The notes below the pieces were generated by a model. It did no database searches. It worked only from the letters and a program-made list of their open reading frames with translations, and was not told where the DNA came from. A stretch of 44,998 nucleotides of DNA from Naegleria lovaniensis. Lineage: Eukaryota > Heterolobosea > Eutetramitea > Acrasida > Naegleriidae. The stretch is taken from positions 671,243 through 716,240 of the forward strand of contig NW_025407836.1 of the NCBI RefSeq assembly GCF_003324165.1, read 5' to 3'. Made by a program: the position numbers and the translations under genes. Position 1 is the stretch's first letter. Every line of letters starts with the position of its first letter. Below, in pieces: positions 24,901 to 34,767 of this stretch.

Positions 24901-25412
24901 AAAATTGTTGAGAATTGCTGCACCAACGCTTCCCAAAGGTTGATATTGTCGTACTTCATTGGAGCTGTATTGTGTTACAATTGTCCATGATTCATATCAT
25001 GGTATAGACAGTAATAGTCCAATGTTTCACACATAATTTCACACAAAAACGAAATGCTTAGTTTCACACACCAATGAAATATAAACACTTACAATGAGAA
25101 TAATTGAACCACCATGGCATGAATTACAGATCCATTCTCACCTCGAGTCTTATTTGGTACGGCCATTTGAACCACGTTTTGAGAGGAAGTTGTGGTCGAA
25201 CCATTGGACGAGGAGTTTGTTGAGCTGATGGATGAGTTGGAGAGTTTTCTTTGAAGTGAAGCAGATGGTTGTTGTTGAGAATTTGGTTTGAATTTGAAAT
25301 CAGATTCGCTTTGATCGTCTCCGGATCCTCCGAACAGAGAACCTAAACGACTTCCACTGTTATTGTTTTTTGAAAGGAGTTTGTGAAAATTGTTCAGAGT
25401 TTGAATGATCAT
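20826..25412 (-). CDS. FKBP15/WAFL-like protein: WH1-like, FKBP, coiled coil, acidic tail
   Basis: Exon 1 is 25412-25093, followed by a 128-nt intron (25092-24965, GTAAGT...ACAG, phase 2); exon 2 starts at 24964. The N-terminus has SRLGSLFGGSGDD, like animal FKBP15. A WH1-like domain (about residues 100-200) contains VRQYQPLGSVGAAIL. The FKBP domain (about 225-330) keeps the usual pocket residues in YSGW, FDT, EVIRGWE and AYGERG, so peptidyl-prolyl isomerase activity is plausible. A Gln/Thr/Pro-rich linker follows, then long Glu/Lys coiled coil and a Glu/Gln-rich tail ending LFDDLDDDFL. Total length is about 1,485 residues. Frame breaks lie at an A5 run (plus-strand T5, 22780-22784) and at about 21780-21815; composition and coiled coil continue across both. 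In animals FKBP15 links early endosomes to actin and associates with the WASH complex; that role here is by homology. Confidence 0.85.
21890..21923 (-). repeat. (ACT)n microsatellite coding poly-Ser
   Basis: About eleven ACT units on the plus strand encode a run of Ser in the minus-strand FKBP15-like gene, between two Glu-rich segments. Confidence 0.8.
24965..25092 (-). other. Intron of the FKBP15-like gene
   Basis: Read on the minus strand, the donor is TCATT|GTAAGTG and the acceptor is AATACAG|CTCC. Splicing joins TT|C to give ...VQLFSFSNEVRQYQPLG, restoring the WH1-like domain. Without splicing, the frame stops at the TAA inside GTAAGT. Confidence 0.85.
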
Positions 25413-26184
25413 TATATTTTCAAATATTGAAATGTCATGATGAAGTTATTCGATATCATCACATTGGGTCAACAATTATTCCATCAAGAAAAATCAGACC
25501 AAAAATTCATGAAATAATCATCATTGTAAATGTGATCAAATTTTTATCAAGCCCATATCATATATTTTCAAAGTCATTATAATTTTCAGAAATTTCAAAT
25601 GGCATGCACTCGAACACACTTACGTTGCCGAAGCGAGTGGATTTCCGTATGCAGACGAAGACATGGTCGTGCTCTCGTCATCGCTGTCGTCCAAAAAACT
25701 CATTTTTTTTTGAGAAAAGATTTTTTCACACTCCGTTTGTCTTTTGAAAATGATTCGTGGCAAATTACATCAACAAGGATCACCCACCCAGAAATGAAGG
25801 TTACAAAACTCATCTCGTAACAGCCTCAACACGATGTAGAGAATTGATGTTGAAATTTGTCCAAGATTCCAAAATTGTGCTGGAAAAATTCAAATTAAAA
25901 AAATAAGCGGAACGAGAGAAGCATTGCTCGAAGATAAAATGCATTATTGAGGCATTATCATCATCAACACTTCTTGAAATCTTCTTGTTCTCACAAGCCA
26001 TCTTGTTTCTTGTATAAATTTAGCAGTAAATATATTTAATATCGATTTTAGTAGAAGCCCAGAGAAAGAAACCACACATCTCTGTGCACATCTATCATCA
26101 ACAACAAACAACATCTCTAATTTAATTACATAATTTTCGTTATACCCATTCCTGCAGCATCAACACCAATCTTCAACAACAAGC
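25413..26184. other. Divergent intergenic region (FKBP15-like / raptor)
   Basis: Both promoters must lie here. The stretch is AT-rich, with repeated ATCATNN-type sequence. Open frames at 25599-25820 (+) and 25810-26001 (-) show no recognisable domain and are not called. No RNA gene is seen. Confidence 0.5.
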
Positions 26185-29100
26185 ATGATAACAAACGATT
26201 ACGACGAAAATCCCCGAAGACGTCCCACGGAAGAAGATGATGACGAAGATGATAATGACCCACAACAACAAAATGGTGGTGATTATGATGAAACTGGTGG
26301 TTTTGATGATGGACCCAAATACCACAACAACAGCAATCGCATGTTGGGTCAACGTTCAAATTCAACCATGATGGGAGGCGATTACTATGATGATTCAGGC
26401 TTTTCTCCAGCTGTTGGACAGCAACACAGCAATCCAACAAATATTATGAACAATGTTTCGCCATCATCAACATCTTCAGTTTCACCTCCATATGGCGGTC
26501 AAGGATCATCAGGAGGATCATCAGACCGACTGGCATCATTCAGGTTAACAAAATCGAGAAGAAGAAAGTCGGCCAATATGGTTGAGAGACCGGTCTTCTT
26601 TACTTCAGAACGACATCAACCTTTTGTTCCCGTTCCAAAAGAGGTTATTGACTGGAGAATGAAACAACGGGTAAGTGGGGTGTTGAATAGTGTTACTTCT
26701 CACCTCTTGATATCACCGCATTTGAATCTCACAATATTGTTGCAAATGTAATTCGATTTTGGTCGGCATATATTCACAACCCATCGATGCCTATCTTAAA
26801 ATCTTTGGCAACCAAACACAAAATTTCAATTCTTTGGGTTGTTTCATCATCACTCACAGTTGAAAACTGTACACGTGGCTCTCGTAGTATGTCTCAATAT
26901 CGGTGTAGATCCACCAGATGTTGTCAAAGTACATCCATGTGCCAAATACGAATGTTGGGTTGACCCACAAGCACATCCACAAAAAGCTCTCGAAGGCATT
27001 GGTGCTAACTTGAAAATGCAATATGAACGATGGCAACCAAGAGCTCGTTACAAGCAATGCCTCGATCCAACAGTCGAAGATGTAAAAAAGACCTGTGTAC
27101 AGTTGAGAAAGAGTGCCAAGAAGGAACGAATTTTGTTCCACTACAATGGTCACGGAGTTCCCAAACCTACCACCAATGGTGAAATTTGGGTTTTTAACAA
27201 AACTTTCACCCAGTATATCCCTCTTTCATTGTATGATTTGTATTGTTGGATGGATTCTCCATCAATTTATGTATTTGATTGCTCTAATGCAGGTATAATT
27301 TTGAACAGTTTCATTCAAATCATTGAACAAAAAGATGTTCCTCCACGTGGAAGTATGATGAGAAAGGAAAATATTATTTTGGCTGCATGTGGAGTGAATG
27401 AAAATTTACCAATGAATCCTGATTTCCCAGCAGATTTATTTACATCATGTCTCACAACTCCAATCAAGATTGCTCTTAATTGGTTCATGCAACGAAACAA
27501 ACTTGTGGACGGTGTTACAGAAGAACTCATTGATAATATTCCTGGGCGAATTAACGATAGAAGAACACCAATTGGAGAGTTAAATTGGATTTTCACTGCT
27601 GTCACAGATACCATTGCATGGAATGTGTTACCTAGAGATTTGTTCCACAAATTATTTAGACAAGATCTTTTAGTTGCTAGCTTATTTAGAAACTTTTTAT
27701 TGGCTGACAGAATTATGAGATCTGCAAATTGTACACCTGTGAGTTATCCAAAACTTCCAGAGACTCACAACCACCCAATGTGGGACGCATGGGATTTAGC
27801 TTTAGATCAATGTGTCTCACAACTTCCAAATTTACTCAACAATCCCAATGCTGAGTATCAGTATAGTCCATTCTTTTCCTCCCAACTAACAGATTTCCAA
27901 GTTTGGTTAGATTTTGGACATCGAATTCAGAAACCACCAACTCAACTTCCAATTTTGCTTCAAGTTTTATTGAGCCAGAGTCATCGTTTGAGAGCTTTGA
28001 CACTTTTAGGAAGATTTTTGGATATGGGAAGTTGGGCTGTTAACTTGGCTCTTTCTGTTGGTATTTTCCCATACGTTCTCAAATTATTACAAAGCAATTC
28101 TTTAGAGCTTCGAAGAATACTAGTATTTATTTGGACCAAAATTTTAGCACTTGACAGACCTTGTCAAGTCGATTTGGTCAAAGATCATGGTCATAGCTAC
28201 TTTATCAATATTCTGGTAGAACGAAATAATGATAGTGAGCTACGAGCAATGGCATGTTTTGTTCTATCGGTCATTGCCGATCGATTTATTCCAGGCCAAC
28301 AAGCTTGTTTAAAGTACAAGAATTTGTTTGATGTTTGTGCAGCTCAATTGATTGAACAGGATTCACTTTTACGAAAATGGGCATGTTTGTTAATTGCTAA
28401 ACTATTGGAAGACTTTGATGAAGCTCAAGAAGTCGCAATCAAAGTTGGAACACATGACAAGATTTTACACTTGTTAAATGACGATGTTCCAGAGGTGAGA
28501 GCAGCTTGTGTTTTCACATTGCAAAAGTTTATTGGTTTGAAGCCTGAAAAGACTGAAGAACGAATTCAAGGTGAGATTAAAATTGGTACTGCTCTCTATC
28601 AGGTGATTTTGGATGGTTCACCTTTAGTGCGAAAGGAGCTTGTTTATGCACTGGGTACTCTCATTCAGCAATACGGAGAATACATTGCACCTGAATTGCT
28701 CAAATCCATCATTAGAGAAGAGACTCATCATCTCACCAGTGCTCCAACCCCGATTCTAGTTTCTGGCTCCAATCCACAAAATCCTTCTACTCCTAGTACT
28801 TTAATTTTCCAACAAAAGAAGAAAAAGAAGAAGGATAGAAAAACCTTGGAAGCAGACCTCAACTCTCAAACTCCAACACCAAAAGATTCCAAAGTATTGA
28901 AAGACATGAAGGACCGAGAGCTTGGTACTCTCTCATATTTTGTATTGGATGTTTGTCGAGTGGTCATCATGCTTTGCTTTGATCCGGTACGTGAGGTCGC
29001 AGAAGAAGCTCACAAGATACTTTCCTTCATGAAGTATTCATTCACGAAATTGAATGATGATGAATTTGAGAGAGAGCTCTTTTTAATCAAAGAAAAGGCC

Positions 29101-30465
29101 TTCAATGCACAATCTGTTCCAAAGAGTCCTTCACTGAAACCAATGCCAAAGCGATTAATGGATAAATTATCAATAAGAAAGAGTGCAAGCGATTCTGATT
29201 TCTTAAAAGCAGGGTATGCTCAACAACAAAACAACTACTCGGATGACGATACTGACTCTGACAGCATGGACGCCACTTCTGCCTCTACCCATCAACTAGT
29301 TTTTATGAAATCTTCCTTCTACGAAAGAAGTTGTGAATATTTTTCGAATCCAATTCTACCAGAAAATGTAACAAAGGATGACTTTGTGTCACCTCAAACA
29401 TTGAAGAGACGAAAACGTAATGAACATTTAGTGAAGGAAGCTAGTACCATGTTGAAACTTGTTGGTAAGAGAAAACTTGAGGAGCAAATTGGATTCTTTG
29501 GAAATGAGACTGAAATTGTCTCGCAAATGAAATTCCACGGATTTGAGCCATATCTAGTAGTTTCCGATGAAAACGACGGGCTTACAATTTGGAACTGGGT
29601 CCGTGGAGCCATTGTGAATCAATTCAAATGTGGTGACATTCTGAAGAGTAGAATAACTGATTTCCACATTATTAACGAGGAGTCAGAACAATCCATGCTT
29701 TTGGTTGCTTCAGCTGCAGGTAATGTGGCCATTTACAAAAATTACGAAAAGAAAGAGGAGCCTGTTTCTTCTTTCAGAGCTGCTCATGAAGCTATCGCCA
29801 ACGAAAGTGGTTTGGGAATTTTAACTGAATGGCAACAACATAATGGAACATTATTTGTCACTGGAGATATCGAAAAGGTGAAAATTTGGGATGTTGAAAA
29901 GGAACTCTGTGTTCAAAATTTGCAATTGGATTCTCCTGTAACCTCGATTACTTCAGATCCAAACAATGGCTTCCTTTTTGCTACAGGCTGTACCAATGGC
30001 AAGATATTAATTTTTGACAAGCGAGAATCGAGTTCGAGTCCTATTTTAAGCCATCAACTTATTTCACACTATGAAGAATGCCACAAGAATTGGGTTGTAA
30101 GCACCAAGATTCAAAATGTGAACAGTTATCAAGTGATTAGTGGTTGTGCCAACGGTGACATTATGTTCTGGGATACTCGAGTGACCAATAAGTGTGTCAA
30201 ACAATTCAATGCCCACAAAGGTTCCATGACTGCTCTGGCCATTCATAACTATGCTCCAGTACTTGCATGTGGTAGTAATAATCAATTTATTAAGGTTTTC
30301 AATACTTCTGCGGAAACTCTAAGCATGATTTATTATCATGATGGATTTTTGGGTCAGAGAATCGGTCCAATTTCATGTCTTGCATTCCATCCTTTCCGAA
30401 TGTGTCTAGCTGCTGGTTCTACTGATTCTATTATTTCACTGTACTCGAGTCAAGAAAAGCCATAG
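26185..30465 (+). CDS. Raptor, TORC1 scaffold subunit
   Basis: Raptor presents substrates to the TOR kinase in TORC1. Exon 1 (26185-26670) ends ...WRMKQR; a 189-nt intron (26671-26859, GTAAGT...CACAG, phase 0) follows; exon 2 (26860-30465) begins LKTVHVALVVCLN, so the conserved junction WRMKxR-xKTV is restored. The protein is about 1,363 residues, close to animal raptor. Domains: a disordered Asp/Asn/Gln/Ser-rich N-terminus (about 1-115); the raptor N-terminal caspase-like domain with GVDPPDVVK, the His of HYNGHGVP and the Cys of FDCSNAG; a HEAT-repeat region (about 480-800); a Lys-rich linker (QQKKKKKKDRK); and a C-terminal WD40 domain (about 990-1360) with FWDTRV and IFDKR blades. The two caspase-dyad positions are present, but raptor proteins are not known as proteases. 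No frame break is seen. Confidence 0.95.
26671..26859 (+). other. Raptor intron
   Basis: The donor is CAACGG|GTAAGT and the acceptor is CTCACAG|TTGAAA, phase 0. Removal joins WRMKQR to LKTVHVALV, a junction conserved in raptor proteins. Confidence 0.9.
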
Positions 30466-30954
30466 ATTTAGGTGTGAATAAAATGTTTTTAAAGAATAAG
30501 TGTTATTTTGTTCCGACAAAATTTCGAAAGTTCAACAAGATCCAAGTGTTGATTCTTCCGTGGCCGTTTTGAAAGGCTGCTGAGCGTGTAACATCCATTT
30601 CAAAAAAAAAACATCATCTTTCTCTCACCACTCTTACACGAACACACAGGTAGGTTCTGAGACATGATCATCATCAACCTTTGGCTAACACACGTGGTCA
30701 TTTGATCAATTTCATGTCTGATTGAACACTTGTATTTCACTTGTGTTTTTGAATTGTACCACGTATCATGATTCACCCGCATTCGCTCATTATTTCACAA
30801 TATCATTGATTTTCCGTAATCTTCCATCTTGTTCATCACGATGATGATGACTCTCATAATGAACCATAATACATCATGACGATGATGATCTACTACACTA
30901 CACACCACACCCACACACCATCCACCAACATCCATCATCACGCACAGAATCATC
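30466..30954. other. Intergenic region (raptor / acyl-CoA synthetase)
   Basis: It contains the raptor 3' flank and the leader of the next gene. An A9 run lies at about 30600-30610. ATCATGATG and CACACACC-like simple sequence becomes dense from about 30830 up to the start codon at 30955. No gene is supported; a short minus-strand frame at 30600-30782 is not called. Confidence 0.5.
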
Positions 30955-32994
30955 ATGGTCTTTCATAGCACTATTCAAAAACCTTGCGAATTGAATGATC
31001 AACTTCCACTCTCCCACATGATCATTCAAAAATGTCGGGAGCATGGTGATCGTGTGGCCATGATCGATGGAACAGCATCCTCTCCCAACGCACCTTTCAG
31101 TTCTCTCACCTTTTCTCAAATGGCCAATTTGATGATTACCATTGGTAATAACTTGGTGGATGATTATCAAGTCGAAAAGGGTCAAGTATTGGCTCTCTTA
31201 CTTCCAAATATGCCCTTGTTCCCATGTATTTTCCATGGAGTGGGTTATATTGGTGGAATTTGTACTACTTTGAATCCATTATATTCTGTGGAGGAAATGC
31301 AAAGTCAATTGCAAGACTCCAATGCCATCATGATGGTTACGGTTCAACCCTTATTGGAAAAGGCTTTGAAATCAGTGGAAGGAACTGGTGTGAAGAAGAT
31401 TTTTGTGTTGGGATTGAGCTCGGAGCAACAATCAATGAAAGAAGATGTTGGTTGTCAAGTGTTGGATGCCAAACTCTTGTTGAAAACTCCAAAAAGTACT
31501 GAAATGATTTATGATCGCAAGATTGTTCCCAAGGAAGATCTTGTGGTATTGCCTTATTCTTCTGGAACGACTGGATTGTGTAAGTATTAGTGTGCATTCA
31601 AATCATGGTTGAATCATGATGTGAAAAATGCTGTTTCCAAATTTGTAAATTTTTCAACATGAATTTTCAAAACTCTTGTGAAATAGGCAAGGGTGTTTGT
31701 CTCACACATTACAACCTTGTGAGTAACATTCTCCAAATTGGTGTTGAATTGGAACCTCTTACGACCAATGATGTCATTATTGCTGTCTTGCCCTTCTTTC
31801 ATATTTATGGATTAACAGTATTGTGTAATAAGGCTCTCTATGAAGGGGCCAAAGCAGTGACAATGGCTAAATTTGATTTGGAAACATTCCTTAAACTCAT
31901 TCAAGAAGTAAGTGTTGTGTCATTGTTTTGAAATAATAACATTGTTTTTTTGTATGCTCGTCATGAATAATAGCATAAAATTACTCGAGTTCATTTAGCT
32001 CCACCTATTATTCTGGCATTGGCCAAACATCCCATTGTGGACAAGTATGATTTGAGTTCACTCAAAGTCATCTTGTCTGGAGCTGCACCACTTTCGGGAG
32101 ATGTAGCCAAATTGGTGAGAGAACGTTTGAAGCTTGTCGTGAAGCAGGGCTATGGATTGACCGAGTCTTCACCTGTATTGAGGTAAGTGAGGCGTTGAGA
32201 TTGTGAACTTGTTGTTTTCAATCAAACATTTACACATTTGAAAATTTCCAATTTTGTTTTCTGAATGTATTCTCCTTTCATAATCTGAATGTGACAAACT
32301 TCTCAACAATTTAGTGTCTGTGGTGATACTCCAGAACGTATCAAGGATGGATCTGCTGGACTCTTACTCAATCATACCACTCTCAAAATTGTTGACACTG
32401 AAACTGGTGAAGAAATTACTGAATATGGTAAACCAGGAGAACTTTGCTTTGGTGGACCTCAAATCATGAAAGGTATGTATTACATGATCTCTTGTATTCA
32501 TTTCTAAATAATTTTGTTTGTAAAACATGATCTCTCGTATTCATTTCTAAATATCATCAGGTTATCTCAATAACGATGAAGCTACCAATAACACTCTCAA
32601 AGATGGTTACCTTCACACTGGAGATATTGGCTACATTGACCAAGAGGGATTTATTTTCATTGTCGATCGTCTCAAAGAACTCATCAAATACAATGGTCAT
32701 CAAGTCCCTCCATGTGAATTGGAAGGTGTTCTTTGTAAACACCCAAAAATTCTTGATGCTGCCGTAATTGGAGTTCCCAATGAAGAGACTGGAGAATTAC
32801 CAAAGGCTTTTGTAGTATTGAGACCGAATGAGAGTATGACTGAGGAAGAAGTGATGCATTATGTGGCTGAACATGTGTCACCTGTGAGAAAGGTTCGATT
32901 GGTAGAATTTGTGGCTGAAATTCCAAAGAGTATTAGTGGAAAGATTTTGAGAAGAATTTTGAAGGCACGTGAATTGGAAAAGTTGAAACAATAG
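30955..32994 (+). CDS. 4-coumarate:CoA-ligase-like acyl-CoA synthetase (ANL superfamily)
   Basis: It activates a carboxylic acid by adenylation and thioesterifies it to CoA; the substrate cannot be told from sequence. The five exons are 30955-31579, 31687-31907, 31974-32182, 32315-32472 and 32561-32994. All introns have GT-AG borders, and the joined frame gives 548 residues, a normal length. Motifs in order: P-loop YSSGTTGL-CKGVCLTH, spanning the first intron, with Cys where most members have Pro; PFFHIYG; QGYGLTES; GYLHTGD; VDRLKELIKYNG; and the catalytic Lys in PKSISGKILRR. The C-terminus (LEKLKQ) is not a canonical peroxisomal SKL signal, and there is no clear N-terminal leader, so the location is uncertain. 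Only 101 bp separate it from the next gene on the same strand. The family call is firm. Confidence 0.92.
32482..32553 (+). repeat. Direct duplication inside intron 4 of the acyl-CoA synthetase gene
   Basis: A 29-bp unit (32482-32510, starting ACATGATCTC) recurs at 32525-32553 with one T/C mismatch, 43 bp apart. Together the copies make up most of the 88-nt intron. Confidence 0.8.
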
Positions 32995-33095
32995 AGATAA
33001 TTATTCATAATAATGATTAAATATCGACAAAATATATTTATTGTAAACAATACCATAGTTTCCTTAAAAGGTCTTAATGAAACCATCAAAAAAAA

Positions 33096-34678
33096 ATGTT
33101 CAAACCAAAGCAAACATTCCGATCGATGATGATCAACAGGACCTCATCTTGGAAATCCTATACAGAGATATTGAACACGAATATTATTAGCAAACGGTAT
33201 ATTTCTACTCAAACGACTTCTCAATTGATTCGTCATTTCAAAAAGCATCATCAACATCGAGGCTTTATTGTTTTTAGTAATTCTACAACGGACAGCCCCG
33301 ATCAAGAACCTTACAAGTTGAGCCATCCATGTATGGAGCCAGTATTGGAGTACATTTCATCACAGCAACAAACAGCTATGTCTTCTGTCGGAAAGGTTGA
33401 AAAAGGCACTGGAAATATGGAAGCCTTGTTTTTGGAAGTTTCTCCCGTGACTCAGAGTTTATTGGGATGCTTTATTCATAATACAAAACGTGGATTGGCT
33501 TTAGGAAGTATTGATTTGTGGCATTACCCACATGCTTCTGAATTTGTGAATGCAGGACTAGTACAAAGTGCTAATGCAGCCAGAAGAATGGCACTCACGA
33601 ATCAATATTGGGGTATGTTCATTTGTAACGAAATGAGTTGTGTCTATTCACATCATTTGATGCGTAACAAAATACCTGACTTTGAAATCATCGCCCAAGA
33701 ATAGGTGGAGGAAAAGCAATTATTCAAACCAATCCAGATTTTACGTTAAATTACTCAAATCCAGAGGTGAGAAGAACGATCATGAATGAGCTTGGAAGCT
33801 TTATTTCATCACTTAGAGGAGTTGTGTATGTGGATGGAGGTTTTGGAATTAACTCTCATGACATGGTTCATGTTTTTGAAAGAACTCGTTTTACAACCTT
33901 TACACCAAAATTGTCCATGAATGGAAACTTGACAGCTCAGAGTCAGGCCAAGACCACCATTGCAGCTTTGGAAGGTGCAATGAGCCTGAGAACAGGTTCT
34001 GAAGACTTGAGTGACTGTATTGTGGCACTACAAGGAATCAAACACAATTTTGAAACTTGTAAATTGCTATTGCAAAAGAAGGTTGGAAAAATCATCTTGA
34101 CAGACACAGATCCGATCGTTATCAAGAATGCAAAATCTATATTCAATAGAGAAATTATTGATGGCAGGGTTGAGGTGCGTCTTGTTTTCGAAGATCAAGA
34201 TTCCATTCTCCATTTAGACAATGTAGATATGTTAGTTCCCTCCTCTGGAATCAAATTGAATGCGCAAAATATTTCAGATATTAAGGCCTCAATCATTTGT
34301 GGAGTGTCATTGAGTCAATTCGAATCGATTGACCTCGAAAAAAATTTGAGAAAGGACCAAGATGTCATCATCATCCCCTCTCTCGTGATTGAAAGCTCGT
34401 CTTCCATTGTTAGAGGTAATGAAGTGTATGGTTTTATTCCTGAAATTGAGAGTGATCCAGAAATTAACAAATACTTTTCACCACAGTATGACTTCTCATT
34501 TTTCAACTTGGTTCGAAGAATGATCACTCTTTCCAAAGAGAAGGATTTGTCGACTGAACAATGTGCTGTAGAGATTGCGGATGAAATTATGAAACAACCA
34601 CATCCATTCATTCCCTCAAGAGGTTCACAAATTATTCAATCGTTAATCAAGGACGAGTGGAATAATGCAGATTTTTAA
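33096..34678 (+). CDS. Degenerate Leu/Phe/Val-dehydrogenase-like protein, probable pseudoenzyme
   Basis: Exon 1 is 33096-33612, followed by a 92-nt intron (33613-33704, GTATGT...ATAG, phase 1) and exon 2 (33705-34678), giving 496 residues. The join gives NQYW-GGGKAIIQTNPD, the amino-acid-dehydrogenase GGGKA block. The preceding LALGSIDLW and the following ERTRFTTFTP and ALEGAMSLR track the leucine-dehydrogenase order. Key parts are missing. The family MTYK Lys falls at MALT, with about four residues deleted before GGGK. The usual catalytic Asp region (EDVG) reads GGFG. The nucleotide-binding GxGxxG reads GIKHNF, although the strand ending ILTDTD remains. A Lys/Arg/Ser-rich N-terminus (first ~45 residues) looks like a mitochondrial presequence. 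I infer a non-catalytic or altered-function relative. The start could instead be the ATG pair a few codons downstream. Confidence 0.7.
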
Positions 34679-34767
34679 CTAAAATTCATTGTTTGAAGTG
34701 TTCTTCTAATGTGTATAAAGTAACAATTGAGTTCCTCAATTCATTTAAAAAAGATAGTTTATTGTAG

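Noticed and set aside
25093-25412. Separate 107-residue gene upstream of the FKBP protein
   Set aside because: It ends at a GTAAGT donor, and splicing joins it to the WH1-like domain, so it is exon 1 of the same gene.
33613-33704. Possible premature stop in the dehydrogenase-like gene
   Set aside because: The stop lies in a 92-nt GTATGT...ATAG intron. Removing it restores the GGGKA block in frame.
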